This document shows positions 1 through 8,594 of a stretch of 64,000 nucleotides of DNA, in pieces (the stretch's first letter is position 1; each line of letters starts with the position of its first letter). The notes beneath the pieces were generated by a model that saw only the letters and a program-made list of their open reading frames with translations, was not told the origin of the DNA and did no database searches. The translations under genes and the position numbers were made by a program. Origin of the DNA: Ruegeria arenilitoris (lineage in GTDB: Bacteria > Pseudomonadota > Alphaproteobacteria > Rhodobacterales > Rhodobacteraceae); contig NZ_WPYP01000001.1 in NCBI RefSeq assembly GCF_013030985.1, positions 1,054,001 to 1,118,000 on the forward strand. The letters are read 5' to 3'.

Positions 1-707
1 CGGTTGCGATACACCACGTCACCGGGCGTCGTCGCCAGGTTGCCGCCAACCTCAAAGGCACTTTCGTCGGCCAGTTTCACAACCAGTTCGCCGTCGTTGG
101 CTTCAAGGTCCGAGACGAGGTTCTCAAGTCCCTTGATCAGCGACTGGCCCTCGGTTTCAACAGCCTTTTCCAACGCGTCCGGGTTTGTCGCCAGAAAATT
201 CGTGGGTGCCATCATGTCGACAATCTGCTGCGAGAAATACCGCAGGCGCCGTTTGTCCTTTGCATCCAGATCCTCGACCGAGGCAACGGCCTGGGCGATG
301 GCTTCGGAATTGGTCTGATATTGCTGGCGGATCAGGCGAAAGTAAGGGTTGGTTTCCCAAAGGGGGTTGGAAAACCGTTTATCGCTGGGCTTGGGGTCGT
401 CGTCATCAACGTCTCCCGAGGTCAGCGCCTGCTGCGCTTCGGCAAAGTTCAGAACCGATTTGCCCCAGTATTCAATCTGTTGTTCCAACAACTTGGCGGG
501 ATTCTGCCAAGCTTCGGCCCAATATGCAGTTGCTGCTCGTGCGAAAAGCTCCTGATTCGGGGCGTCCAAAGCAGGGGTATGCGACTTTTTCGAAGACATG
601 ACTTCGATCAGACGTTTGGAGAGCTCCTCGACCTTCTCCATGTTTTCCTTAAGGCGTTCAATGTTTTCTTCTGTCAATTCTGGCATCTGGTCTTCACTTG
701 TTGTCAT
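1..707 (-). CDS. phaC: Class I poly(3-hydroxyalkanoate) synthase, N-terminal part
   Basis: PHA synthase polymerises (R)-3-hydroxyacyl-CoA into storage polyester at the granule surface. The window holds only about the first 235 residues; the gene runs off the left edge, so the catalytic Cys-Asp-His core is not visible. The translation has the typical PhaC N-terminal region: WGKSVLNFAEAQQAL, then NPYFRLIRQQY, then KRRLRYFSQQIVDMMAPTNF, which is the conserved stretch just before the alpha/beta hydrolase domain. The start is the ATG at 707. It is divergent from phaZ at 823, so synthesis and breakdown genes share a 115-bp control region. Identity is firm from these motifs; the C-terminus cannot be judged. 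Confidence 0.93.
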   Translation of the reverse strand, partial: MTTSEDQMPELTEENIERLKENMEKVEELSKRLIEVMSSKKSHTPALDAPNQELFARAATAYWAEAWQNPAKLLEQQIEYWGKSVLNFAEAQQALTSGDVDDDDPKPSDKRFSNPLWETNPYFRLIRQQYQTNSEAIAQAVASVEDLDAKDKRRLRYFSQQIVDMMAPTNFLATNPDALEKAVETEGQSLIKGLENLVSDLEANDGELVVKLADESAFEVGGNLATTPGDVVYRN

Positions 708-731
708 TTTAACAATTCCCCCCTAACCTCG

Positions 732-742
732 CTGCTATGCAG
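732..742. promoter_or_regulatory. PhaR-type operator candidate between phaC and phaZ
   Basis: An 11-bp perfect palindrome, CTGCTATGCAG, lies in the phaC-phaZ divergent region. It fits the CTGC-N3/4-GCAG pattern that I recall for PhaR, the granule-sensing repressor studied in Paracoccus. The match is seen directly; the regulatory role is inferred, and phaR is not in the window. Confidence 0.45.
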
Positions 743-822
743 AATAACGTCGTGGGTCTTGGGGGGCAAAGCGGCGAATGGTCCGAACTAAAACAGGCTG
801 ACACGCAGGAGGCCCCTTTTTC

Positions 823-2094
823 ATGCGCTACATGATGACTTACGACCTGATGGAAACGATGCGCAACACCAACCAGTGGATGGGCGCAACTGCCAGCGCC
901 ATTGCATCTTATCCCATGTTCTCGATGGTTCCCAACCCCGCCTTCAGCATGATGGCCGCCTGGGGTGAGGTGACCGAGCGGACATTTCAACGCATGGTCG
1001 TCAAACCCGACTGGGGCATTCGCACCTTTACCTGCGAGGACGGCAAGGACCATCTGGTCGATGTCACAACCGTCGTTGAACGCCCCTTTGGTGATCTGGT
1101 CCATTTTCGGGTGAACGGTCGCGAGGAACAGCCCCGCAAGGTTTTGCTGGTTGCGCCGATGTCGGGGCACTACGCCACGCTGCTGCGATCGACGGTGAAA
1201 AGTCTGCTGGTCAACTGCGAAGTATACATTACCGATTGGCATAATGCGCGCGACATCCCCGTGTCCGAAGGCAAGTTCGATGTTGAGGACTATACTCTCT
1301 ATCTTGTCGATTTTATGAAAGAGCTTGGCCCGGACACCCATGTCGTGGCCGTTTGCCAACCGGTTCCGCTGACGCTGGCCGCGACCGCCTATCTGGCCGA
1401 GGTCGAACCCAAGGCGCAGCCCAGCACCCTGACCCTGATCGGTGGCCCGGTCGATCCCGACGCCACTCCGACCGACGTGACCGACTTTGGCCGCCGTGTC
1501 ACAATGGGCCAGTTGGAAGAAACCATGATCCAGCGCGTCGGCTTCAAGTACAAGGGCGTAGGCCGCATGGTCTATCCCGGCCTGCTGCAGCTGGCGTCGT
1601 TCATGTCGATGAACGCAGACCGCCACTCCAAGGCATTCTCAGACCAGATCCAGCGCGTGATGCGCGATGAAGCGTCAGATCACGATGCCCATAACCGGTT
1701 CTACGACGAATATCTGGCCGTCATGGACATGACGGCCGAGTTCTACCTGTCCACGGTCGAGCGCATTTTCAAAAACCGTGAAATCGCGAAGAATGAATTT
1801 GTGGTCGCCGGTCACAAGGTCGATATCGGCAAGATCACCGATGTTGCGGTCAAGACCGTCGAAGGCGCCAATGATGACATCTCAGCCCCCGGTCAGTGTA
1901 TTGCGGCGCTGGACCTGTGCACCGGTTTGCCGGATTCGAAAAAGGCCAGCCATGTTGAACCCGGAGCCGGTCACTATGGCATCTTTGCCGGACGCAGCTG
2001 GCGCGACAATATCCGGCCGCTGGTGATCGACTTCATGAACACCAATTCGCGCAAATCGCCGCGCCGCGCTGCCAACAGAAACAAGGTGGCCTGA
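823..2094 (+). CDS. phaZ: Intracellular PHA depolymerase
   Basis: This 423-residue enzyme hydrolyses stored polyhydroxyalkanoate granules in the cytoplasm. It matches the PhaZ family: N-terminal YDLMETMR helix, YITDWHNARDIP around residues 135-146, and the nucleophile elbow VCQPVP with Cys178 replacing the usual serine, as in Ralstonia-type PhaZ. Asp351 or Asp352 and His384 (GAGHYGIF) sit where the rest of the triad is expected. An AGGAGG at 807-812, ten bases ahead, supports the ATG at 823. Divergent phaC shares its control region. Length and motifs are typical of intact family members. Confidence 0.95.
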   Translation: MRYMMTYDLMETMRNTNQWMGATASAIASYPMFSMVPNPAFSMMAAWGEVTERTFQRMVVKPDWGIRTFTCEDGKDHLVDVTTVVERPFGDLVHFRVNGREEQPRKVLLVAPMSGHYATLLRSTVKSLLVNCEVYITDWHNARDIPVSEGKFDVEDYTLYLVDFMKELGPDTHVVAVCQPVPLTLAATAYLAEVEPKAQPSTLTLIGGPVDPDATPTDVTDFGRRVTMGQLEETMIQRVGFKYKGVGRMVYPGLLQLASFMSMNADRHSKAFSDQIQRVMRDEASDHDAHNRFYDEYLAVMDMTAEFYLSTVERIFKNREIAKNEFVVAGHKVDIGKITDVAVKTVEGANDDISAPGQCIAALDLCTGLPDSKKASHVEPGAGHYGIFAGRSWRDNIRPLVIDFMNTNSRKSPRRAANRNKVA

Positions 2095-2099
2095 CCTTC

Positions 2100-2684
2100 A
2101 TGCGCAGGAGAGCGGCAGAGGAAATGCCCTTCTCTTGCGGTTGCGGCACCCTGAGCGGGCATATTACGGTTGCCGGTGTTCAAACCGGCACTCATGTTGC
2201 CTGCTACTGCCATGACTGCCGCGCGGCTCAGCTGTATTTCGGACAGCCTGACCCGGCCCCCGGCCCTGTCGACATCCTGCAAATGAGCCCGGAAGACATT
2301 TGCATCGACCGTGGCGCGGAACACCTTGCGCTGATGCAGCTCAGCCCCAAGGGGATGCTGCGCTGGTACGCGGATTGCTGCAACGCACCGATTGCGACGA
2401 CGTCGCGAACAGCCAAGTTTCCCTTCGCAGGATTCATCGTCAAACGCATCGCTGATCCCAGTGCACTTGGGCCGGTCACCACTCGTGGCTTTGTTCCGCA
2501 GCCGGACGGCACGCAGTCGCACGAAAAAATACGCTATGCGGCGATCGGATTGCTGACGCGTCTGGCGAAATCCTGGGTTACGGGCAGCTGGAGGAACACG
2601 CCGTTTTTCAACACAGACAACGGTGATCCCGTCGCAACGCCGACAATCCTCAGCAAGGCTGAGCGCGCGCAGTATTACACATAG
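2100..2684 (+). CDS. GFA-like zinc-binding protein (DUF6151-type)
   Basis: A 194-residue protein with cysteine motifs of the glutathione-dependent formaldehyde-activating (GFA/CENP-V) fold: CGCGTLSG near residue 13, CYCHDCR near residue 35 and CC near residue 92. In GFA relatives such cysteines bind structural and catalytic zinc. It begins five bases after the phaZ stop and is probably co-transcribed, but nothing links it to PHA. An ATG at 2124 gives a start nearer to the Cys motif and is a real alternative. Its 3' end overlaps the convergent hydrolase gene by 10 bp. The substrate is unknown; the DUF number is recalled, not searched. Confidence 0.7.
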   Translation: MRRRAAEEMPFSCGCGTLSGHITVAGVQTGTHVACYCHDCRAAQLYFGQPDPAPGPVDILQMSPEDICIDRGAEHLALMQLSPKGMLRWYADCCNAPIATTSRTAKFPFAGFIVKRIADPSALGPVTTRGFVPQPDGTQSHEKIRYAAIGLLTRLAKSWVTGSWRNTPFFNTDNGDPVATPTILSKAERAQYYT

Positions 2685-3391
2685 GCGGCTTGGGTGGGCG
2701 CACCAAGCCACTCCTTCAATGCATCATTTACAGTTCGGGGTGCTTCAAGCGTAGGCAGGTGGCCTGCATCCGCGACGACCAGCAGTTCGGCGCCGGGGAT
2801 CAGGTCCGCCATGAAAGCCTGCTTTCGCTGCGGTGTCAGCGTGTCATGCGCGCCGCACAGAATCAGTGTCGGCACCCTGATGCGCCGCAGTTCGCCCTGC
2901 TGATCCGGACGCCGCTGCAGGGCACGGATCTGACGTTCAAACACCGCAGGCCCCAGATCCAGCGCCATTTCAATCAGGGCGTTCAGAATGGGAATGCGCT
3001 TTGGCCCGGGGGCCAACGTGTCAGACCCGATGATCCGTCGCATCACGTCCTCCAGCCGCCCTGCCTTCGCGCCGACCAAAAGCTCCTCACGCGCCGCTGC
3101 CAGCTGCGGCGTATCGGCCTGCGCATCCGTCGCCATCAGGCACAGGCGCGACACCCGGTCCGGCGCGCGGCGAATAAGCTCAAGCGCGACCACACCGCCC
3201 AGACCAAGCCCGCCCAGCGCAAAACGATGCGGCAACTGGTCCAACAGGGCCGAGGCGATCTCTTCAATCCGCTCTCCCAGTGTAACCGGCGCAACCATCA
3301 CGGCGCGCTGTCGCGAAAGACAGTTGATCTGGGGTTCAAAAATCCGTGCATCGCACATCATTTCGGGCAATAAAACCAGCGGCTCGATCAC
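2675..3391 (-). CDS. Alpha/beta hydrolase with Gly at the nucleophile position
   Basis: A 238-residue cytoplasmic alpha/beta hydrolase fold protein. The oxyanion-side segment LLPEMMCDARIF, the acid-residue strand LILCGAHDTLTP and the catalytic-His region VADAGHLPTLEAP are all present. The nucleophile elbow, however, reads G61-L-G63-L-G65, whereas the family normally has G-x-S-x-G. The codon is GGT; AGT (Ser) would be one change away. Either the enzyme has lost hydrolase activity or the base is a sequencing error. It follows, on the same strand, an M15-like gene and two further hydrolases, and overlaps the GFA-like gene tail to tail. The substrate is unknown. Confidence 0.85.
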   Translation of the reverse strand: MIEPLVLLPEMMCDARIFEPQINCLSRQRAVMVAPVTLGERIEEIASALLDQLPHRFALGGLGLGGVVALELIRRAPDRVSRLCLMATDAQADTPQLAAAREELLVGAKAGRLEDVMRRIIGSDTLAPGPKRIPILNALIEMALDLGPAVFERQIRALQRRPDQQGELRRIRVPTLILCGAHDTLTPQRKQAFMADLIPGAELLVVADAGHLPTLEAPRTVNDALKEWLGAPTQAAYV

Positions 3392-3476
3392 GCGGGGCCT
3401 CGTAACAATCGACCTTTTCGGTCTGCACTCTTTGAGAGCAGGATGAGACGTTTTGCGGCTTCGGGCAAGTTAAACT

Positions 3477-4109
3477 TCAGGGATAGTTGATGCCCCGGAA
3501 GGTCGGGAAATCCGCGTATCTCTGGCGTCGCGCCAACAGATCCTCGTCGGGCGCGTCGCCCGGGCGCAGCAGACAGCCACGCGGCGCGATATAGCTGTCG
3601 ATGCGGCGCTGGGGTTTGGGCCTCCAGACAAGGTTGAAGGCGCAGAGCTTGGGAAAGAACCAGATCTCGGAATAGTCCAGATGGTCGTGCATCCACCACG
3701 CCAGATCGCGCCAGTCCCGCCCGGATTCGTACTGATCGGCGAACCACGGAATGACAATCGAGGCGCCTGCAATCCGCGCATCACCCTCGCCCCGATCCCA
3801 GATATGGCATTCCAATGGGTTGTCGTTTCGGGCGCAGTTCAAACGGTTCTCGTTCCCGAAACGGTTCAGCGAGGGCGAACGATATCCGGACCGGACCGCA
3901 ACGCGCCCAAAGGTTTCCTCAAGCGGGTCCAGCAGGGTTTGGCAAAACGCGCGACCGGTTTCGATGGCCAGATCGGGGTTGTCGGGAAGGTTTTGTTTTT
4001 CATGGAAATTCCCGATCTCGGAATACAGGAAATCCCGCATGAAGAAATGCCGAGACAGGCGCACGCGGCCAAGCGTTTCAAGGCTCCACATGCTGCCCGG
4101 CTTGCGCAT
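3477..4109 (-). CDS. Conserved hypothetical protein with M15 peptidase-like fold
   Basis: A 210-residue protein without a clear signal peptide. The segments HFFMRDFLYSEIGN, then a helix ending LLDPLEETFG, then VAVRSGYRSPSLN (about residues 70-82) follow the pattern of M15-type D-Ala-D-Ala carboxypeptidases and Hedgehog-like domains. The usual zinc-ligand stretch (S/H-x-x-G-x-A-x-D) is replaced by CHIWDRGEGD...IAGAS, so metal binding is doubtful. It starts two bases after the stop of the membrane-anchored hydrolase gene, so the two are very likely one operon. Fold assignment is by eye and tentative; activity is unknown. Confidence 0.6.
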   Translation of the reverse strand: MRKPGSMWSLETLGRVRLSRHFFMRDFLYSEIGNFHEKQNLPDNPDLAIETGRAFCQTLLDPLEETFGRVAVRSGYRSPSLNRFGNENRLNCARNDNPLECHIWDRGEGDARIAGASIVIPWFADQYESGRDWRDLAWWMHDHLDYSEIWFFPKLCAFNLVWRPKPQRRIDSYIAPRGCLLRPGDAPDEDLLARRQRYADFPTFRGINYP

Positions 4110-4111
4110 CG

Positions 4112-5104
4112 CTACTCGACCCCTATTCCTTTGAACCAGTCAAGGATGCCGGTCACCGTTGCATCCGTCTGGCCCGGAGACATTAATCGCCCGGCAATAA
4201 CATGTGACGCGGGATCGTCCCCCGGCCCCATCGTCACCAGATTGACCGTTGAGGGACCGCCCCAGCTTTCTGCCACCTTATGCGTCCGGTCGGGCCGCAC
4301 CACCTGATCATCGTCCGAGAACCAGAACAGCGCCGGCACCTGAGCGTCTGAGACGTCCAGCGCATAGACGGTTTCAACCAGCACGGTCATCGGCACGACC
4401 GCCTCCCACGGATAGACCGATGTCCAATAGGTGTTCAGCTCGGGGTCCACGCCCGAGACGTCCCGCTCCTCGCCCATTACCAAGGGCAACCACGCGCGCG
4501 CCCAGGGCAGACCGGGCAACCACGCGCCGGGCGTGTTCACTCCGAAATTGGGCGAGACGAAGATCATCGCCGCTATATCCCGGCTGAGCTCCGGATCCAA
4601 TGCGGCCGCCGCTGCCAGCGTTCCGCCGGTTGAAGTGGACATGACCACAACCTTGTCACCCACGGCACGCGCTGCGGCCAGCCCCTCGGCCATGTCCTGC
4701 ATCCAGCCTGTCGCGGTTGCCTCGCCCATCGCGCTGCCGTCCCGTCCGTGACCCTGCAACCGGGTATAGACTAGGTTGGCCCCCAATGCGTCAGCCACCC
4801 TATCCGGAACCGGGCGAATTTCCTCGGACGAGGCCGAAAAACCGTGCACATAAAGGACCGAGACCGGCGTGCGTTGTTCCTTGAACCCATCCTGCCAGAT
4901 GACCCGTTTCTGGACGCCCGGAACGATGTCGTCAAAGGTGGATTCCGTGCTTTCGAAATAAACCTGAACCCCCTCACCGAATTTGCGCGGATCAAAGCGC
5001 GGATGCAGATCAACCTGCTCGCGCGGCCCAAACACGTAGATCACCCCGCCGAGGACAATCAGCACCAGCAGCAGACGGCCAAGTACCCATCCAAAACGCC
5101 GCAT
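4112..5104 (-). CDS. Membrane-anchored alpha/beta hydrolase
   Basis: A 330-residue protein with one N-terminal hydrophobic segment (about residues 5-26), which probably anchors it in the inner membrane with the hydrolase domain in the periplasm. Family features are the YVHGFSAS oxyanion segment, the nucleophile elbow STSTGG in which the first glycine of GxSxG is serine, a WFSDDDQVV acid strand and a DPASHVI histidine. It resembles carboxylesterase/lysophospholipase-type enzymes; the substrate cannot be told. It overlaps the upstream hydrolase gene by one base and is followed after two bases by the M15-like gene. Confidence 0.82.
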   Translation of the reverse strand: MRRFGWVLGRLLLVLIVLGGVIYVFGPREQVDLHPRFDPRKFGEGVQVYFESTESTFDDIVPGVQKRVIWQDGFKEQRTPVSVLYVHGFSASSEEIRPVPDRVADALGANLVYTRLQGHGRDGSAMGEATATGWMQDMAEGLAAARAVGDKVVVMSTSTGGTLAAAAALDPELSRDIAAMIFVSPNFGVNTPGAWLPGLPWARAWLPLVMGEERDVSGVDPELNTYWTSVYPWEAVVPMTVLVETVYALDVSDAQVPALFWFSDDDQVVRPDRTHKVAESWGGPSTVNLVTMGPGDDPASHVIAGRLMSPGQTDATVTGILDWFKGIGVE

Positions 5105-5853
5105 CAGGTGATCCCCATCACCTCAATCACCGCGTTTTCGATCAACCCCAAACAGGGACCGTCCGAGAAGCGATGATCGGCATCCTTGACCAGCAGCAGG
5201 CGCATATCATCCCCGCTGGCGTGGTCCAGCAACCGCACTGCCGTTTCGGTGGTCACCGCTGTATCTGCCGTGCCCTGAAGGAATCGCACGGGAAATGGCA
5301 GGTCCAGCGCATCGCGCAACACCAACTGCTGCCGCCCGTCTTCGATCATCCGCTTGGTGATGATGTAGGGCTCCATGTAGTCCGAGGGCAGTTCGACATG
5401 GCCAACGGAGTCCAGAGCCGCCTTCTGTGCGTCACTGAACGACGCCCAGTAACCGTCTTCGGTAAAGTCCGGCGCGGCCGCGATGGTGACCATCCCGGCG
5501 ATCCGCTCGGGCATCGCCTTGGCCAGCAACAGCGCCTGCCACCCGCCCATTGAGGACCCAACGACAATCAACGGCCCTTCGGTCAGTTCTGATATGGCCA
5601 CCACCGTGTCCTGATGCCAGTCACCGATGCACCCTTCTTCGAACGTGCCCGAGCTTTCGCCATGGCCGGAGTAATCGAACCGCAAAAAAGCCTGCCCGCG
5701 TGCCTGCGCCCAGGCCTCAAGATGCACCGCCTTGGTGCCCTCCATATCCGACTTGAGACCACCCAGGAAAACAATGGTCGGGCCGGTGCCGTCGCTTTTG
5801 TGATAGGCCAACCGCCGTCCCTGCGGTGTTTCCAGAAATTCCGTCGCTGCCAT
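5104..5853 (-). CDS. Alpha/beta hydrolase, ABHD10-like
   Basis: A 249-residue cytoplasmic alpha/beta hydrolase. Visible features are FLGGLKSDMEGTKA (the oxyanion region typical of ABHD10-type thioesterases), FDYSGHGESSG, the nucleophile elbow VGSSMGG with serine near residue 98, an FLQGTADTAV acid strand and a DADHRFS histidine. Family members include acyl-protein thioesterase/glucuronidase-like enzymes; which applies here is unknown. It is the first gene of a reverse-strand cluster (5853 down to 2675) holding three hydrolases and an M15-like protein. An AAGG/GAGGG stretch precedes the ATG. Confidence 0.85.
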   Translation of the reverse strand: MAATEFLETPQGRRLAYHKSDGTGPTIVFLGGLKSDMEGTKAVHLEAWAQARGQAFLRFDYSGHGESSGTFEEGCIGDWHQDTVVAISELTEGPLIVVGSSMGGWQALLLAKAMPERIAGMVTIAAAPDFTEDGYWASFSDAQKAALDSVGHVELPSDYMEPYIITKRMIEDGRQQLVLRDALDLPFPVRFLQGTADTAVTTETAVRLLDHASGDDMRLLLVKDADHRFSDGPCLGLIENAVIEVMGIT

Positions 5854-5946
5854 GAAACCCTCTTTCCTTTTGCAGCATCATGCACGCCTTACACCCAAGT
5901 GCAATTCCTGGGATCCCTCTACACCTGGCTATAAATATCTCGGGGA

Positions 5947-5987
5947 GCCGCCATTGGTGCGCCATTGGTTCGAGCGCCAATAGCGGC
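5947..5987. repeat. Intergenic inverted repeat upstream of thrS
   Basis: Arms GCCGCCATTGG (5947-5957) and CCAATAGCGGC (5977-5987) pair with one mismatch around a 19-base loop that itself holds a second GCCATTGG. The block is preceded by ATAAATATCTCGGGGAG, resembling the AAATATC...GGGG strings that recur between roseobacter genes. The rest of 5854-6104 shows only a weak thrS promoter. Confidence 0.5.
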
Positions 5988-6011
5988 GGGGCTGCCCCCT
6001 CGCTCCTGCCC

Positions 6012-6039
6012 TTGACACCGGCACCCTCACCTGCCAAAT
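6012..6039 (+). promoter_or_regulatory. Candidate sigma-70 promoter of thrS
   Basis: TTGACA at 6012-6017 is followed after about 16 bases by CCAAAT (6034-6039), a weak -10. It lies about 65 bases before the thrS start. The -35 is perfect and the -10 poor, so the call is tentative. Confidence 0.35.
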
Positions 6040-6104
6040 CAGCCCGACACACATAACCCGCAACCGGGCGTTCAGTGGGCGCCAAACCGACGAGGAGAGC
6101 CGAT

Positions 6105-8063
6105 ATGGCCCTGGATTCAAAATCCGTCTCTCTCACTTTTCCCGATGGCAATGCACGTTCCTATGACGCAGGCGTCACGCCCGCGCAGGTGGCTGCCGAT
6201 ATCTCAACCTCGCTGGCAAAAAAGGCCATCTCGGCCACGGTAAACGGCCAGCACTGGGACCTGCAGTGGCCCATTGACGCCGATGCCGACATCGCCATCC
6301 ACACCATGAAGGATGAAGTTCAGGCCAATGAACTGATCCGTCACGACCTGGCGCATATCATGGCCCGCGCCGTGCAGGAAATCTGGCCCGCCACCAAGGT
6401 TACCATCGGCCCCGTCATCGAAAACGGCTGGTATTACGACTTTGACCGTGAGGAACCGTTCACGCCCGAAGATCTCGGCCTCATCGAGAAAAAGATGAAA
6501 GAGATCATCAACAAGCGCGACCCCGTCACCACCGAGGTCTGGGACCGCCAGCGCGCGATCGAGTTCTATTCGGCGAACAACGAGCCCTACAAGGTCGAGC
6601 TGATCGAAGCCATTCCTGGTGACGAGCCGCTGCGCATGTACTGGCACGGCCACTGGCAAGACCTGTGCCGCGGACCTCACCTGCAGCACACCGGTCAGGT
6701 TCCGGGGGATGCGTTCAAGCTGATGTCCATCGCGGGTGCCTATTGGCGCGGCGACAGCGATCGCGCGATGCTGCAGCGCATCTACGGCGTGGCCTTTACC
6801 GGCAAGGAAAAGCTGAAAGCCTACCTGCATATGCTGGAAGAAGCCGCCAAACGCGACCACCGCAAGCTGGGCCGCGAGATGGACCTGTTCCACATGCAGG
6901 AAGAAGCGCCCGGTCAGATCTTCTGGCATCCCAATGGCTGGACCATCTACACCCTGCTGCAGGACTACATGCGCCGCCAGCAGCGCAAGGGCGGGTACGT
7001 CGAGGTGAACACGCCGCAGGTCGTTGACCGCAAGCTGTGGGAACGGTCCGGCCACTGGGACAAGTATCAGGAAAACATGTTCATCGTCGAAGTGGACGAA
7101 GAACATGCCCGCGAGAAAGCCGTTAACGCGCTCAAGCCGATGAACTGCCCTTGCCATGTTGAAATCTTCAAACAGGGCCTGAAATCCTATCGCGATCTAC
7201 CGTTGCGCATGGCCGAATTCGGGTCGTGCAACCGGTACGAACCCTCGGGCGCATTGCACGGCATCATGCGCGTGCGCGGCTTTACGCAGGACGACGCCCA
7301 CATCTTTTCGACCGAAGAGCAGATCGAGGCCGAAACCGCTGAATTCATCCGCTTCCTCAGCGTGATCTATAAGGATCTGGGGTTCGAAAAGTTTGCGGTG
7401 AAATTCTCGGATCGCCCCGAAACCCGCGCCGGGTCGGACGAGGTCTGGGACAAGGCCGAAACCGCATTGCTGTCCGCCACCCGCGCAGCGGGTATCGAAC
7501 CCGAACTGAACCCGGGCGAAGGCGCCTTCTACGGTCCAAAGCTGGAGTTCGTCCTGACAGACGCCATCGGTCGCGACTGGCAGTGCGGCACCTTCCAGGT
7601 GGACTTCGTTCTGCCTGAACGCCTGGACGCCACCTATATCGGCGCCGACGGCGGCAAACACCGCCCTGTCATGCTGCACCGTGCGACGCTGGGATCGTTC
7701 GAACGGTTCATCGGCATTCTGATCGAAGAACACGCGGGCAAACTGCCGTTCTGGCTGGCCCCGCGTCAGGTCGTCGTGGCCTCGATCACGTCCGAAGCGG
7801 ATGAGTACGTGCTGGAAGTGGTGGACACGCTCAAGGCTGCTGGCGTCCGCGCCGAGGCGGATATTCGCAACGAGAAGATCAACTACAAGGTCCGCGAGCA
7901 TTCGGTCGGCAAGGTGCCGGTCATCCTGGCCGTCGGCCACCGCGAGGTTGAAGAGCGCACTGTCAGCGTCCGGCGTCTGGGTGAAAAACAGACGCAGGTT
8001 CAACCGCTTGACGTTGTAACAAAAGAGCTGTCGCAGGCGGCAACTCCGCCCGACCTGCTGTAA
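6105..8063 (+). CDS. thrS: Threonyl-tRNA synthetase
   Basis: ThrS charges tRNA-Thr with threonine. The 652-residue protein has the full family layout: N-terminal TGS domain ([15 protein letters not shown]), the HxxxH editing domain ([12 protein letters not shown], then [10 protein letters not shown]), the class II catalytic core with zinc-binding MNCPCH, the [15 protein letters not shown] motif 2 region, motif 3 ([14 protein letters not shown]), and a C-terminal anticodon-binding domain. The reading frame stays open 10 codons further upstream, but GAGGAG a few bases ahead of 6105 favours MALDSKS as the start. A strong terminator hairpin follows. Monocistronic by layout. Confidence 0.98.
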   Translation: MALDSKSVSLTFPDGNARSYDAGVTPAQVAADISTSLAKKAISATVNGQHWDLQWPIDADADIAIHTMKDEVQANELIRHDLAHIMARAVQEIWPATKVTIGPVIENGWYYDFDREEPFTPEDLGLIEKKMKEIINKRDPVTTEVWDRQRAIEFYSANNEPYKVELIEAIPGDEPLRMYWHGHWQDLCRGPHLQHTGQVPGDAFKLMSIAGAYWRGDSDRAMLQRIYGVAFTGKEKLKAYLHMLEEAAKRDHRKLGREMDLFHMQEEAPGQIFWHPNGWTIYTLLQDYMRRQQRKGGYVEVNTPQVVDRKLWERSGHWDKYQENMFIVEVDEEHAREKAVNALKPMNCPCHVEIFKQGLKSYRDLPLRMAEFGSCNRYEPSGALHGIMRVRGFTQDDAHIFSTEEQIEAETAEFIRFLSVIYKDLGFEKFAVKFSDRPETRAGSDEVWDKAETALLSATRAAGIEPELNPGEGAFYGPKLEFVLTDAIGRDWQCGTFQVDFVLPERLDATYIGADGGKHRPVMLHRATLGSFERFIGILIEEHAGKLPFWLAPRQVVVASITSEADEYVLEVVDTLKAAGVRAEADIRNEKINYKVREHSVGKVPVILAVGHREVEERTVSVRRLGEKQTQVQPLDVVTKELSQAATPPDLL

Positions 8064-8086
8064 CATTCGGCGCCATATTGCCGGAA

Positions 8087-8112
8087 ATCCGGCCCCGAGT
8101 TTGGGGCCGGAT
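8087..8112 (+). terminator. thrS terminator hairpin
   Basis: Perfect 10-bp stem ATCCGGCCCC / GGGGCCGGAT around the loop GAGTTT, beginning 23 bases after the thrS stop. The following DNA is AT-rich but has no unbroken T run. Confidence 0.7.
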
Positions 8113-8161
8113 TGAAACAATTACCATTTTTCATTTCAAAAACAATTTGTTAACCTTCAAG

Positions 8162-8178
8162 AGGACATGACTTGTCCT
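8162..8178. promoter_or_regulatory. Inverted repeat upstream of bufA, possible operator
   Basis: AGGACA (8162-8167) and TGTCCT (8173-8178) form a perfect 6-bp dyad with a 5-base centre, about 108 bases before the bufA start. The 8113-8285 stretch holds no gene. A GTTAACC at 8149-8155 could be an ECF-type -35, but no convincing -10 follows. The role is inferred from position only. Confidence 0.3.
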
Positions 8179-8285
8179 GACGGGGTTGTGAGACACGGGC
8201 TCGTGAATTCAACTGCAGCCCTGCAACCATTACCTTTGTCATCGTCACAAGCAGACATACGCAGTCATCAAAAGGGATTACCGAG

Positions 8286-8573
8286 ATGTCGAACACCGCA
8301 AAAACCCTGGTTATCGCAAGCGCAGTCGCAGCCGCCGTTTCGGGCGCCGCAACCACTGCCACCGCACAAGCCAAAGAGAAATGCTATGGCGTATCGCTGG
8401 CCGGTCAGAATGACTGTGCCGCCGGCCCCGGCACAACCTGCGCGGGCACCTCGACCGTGGACTATCAGGGCAACGCATGGACCCTGGTCGACGCGGGCAC
8501 CTGCGCCGATATCGAGTTGCCGGACAACCGCAAAGGTTCGCTGGAACCGCTGGACCGCGACCTGCCGGCATAA
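8286..8573 (+). CDS. bufA: Bufferin precursor peptide (DUF2282 family)
   Basis: A 95-residue exported precursor. Residues 1-29 form a signal peptide (hydrophobic core [14 protein letters not shown], likely cleavage after AQA). The mature part carries the DUF2282 pattern [18 protein letters not shown] and GTC, with cysteines at 33, 44, 52 and 73. In characterised bufferins of this type the MNIO enzyme converts the two central cysteines to thiooxazoles and the outer pair form a disulphide, giving a periplasmic copper-binding peptide. It stands first, before bufB, bufC and bufD, with an intrinsic terminator between it and bufB. The family and operon are clear; copper binding here is inferred. 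Confidence 0.9.
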   Translation: MSNTAKTLVIASAVAAAVSGAATTATAQAKEKCYGVSLAGQNDCAAGPGTTCAGTSTVDYQGNAWTLVDAGTCADIELPDNRKGSLEPLDRDLPA

Positions 8574-8594
8574 GCCCAAGCTTTCAAAACTCGA

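Noticed and set aside
709..1626. 305-residue reverse frame over phaZ
   Set aside because: Lies antisense to an intact phaZ and overlaps the divergent control region; composition is that of a shadow frame.
6204..8120. Two long reverse frames over thrS
   Set aside because: ThrS is complete and conserved on the forward strand; the reverse frames have no recognisable domain.
8149..8180. ECF-sigma promoter for bufA
   Set aside because: GTTAACC resembles a -35, but no matching -10 at a proper distance is convincing; kept only as a note.
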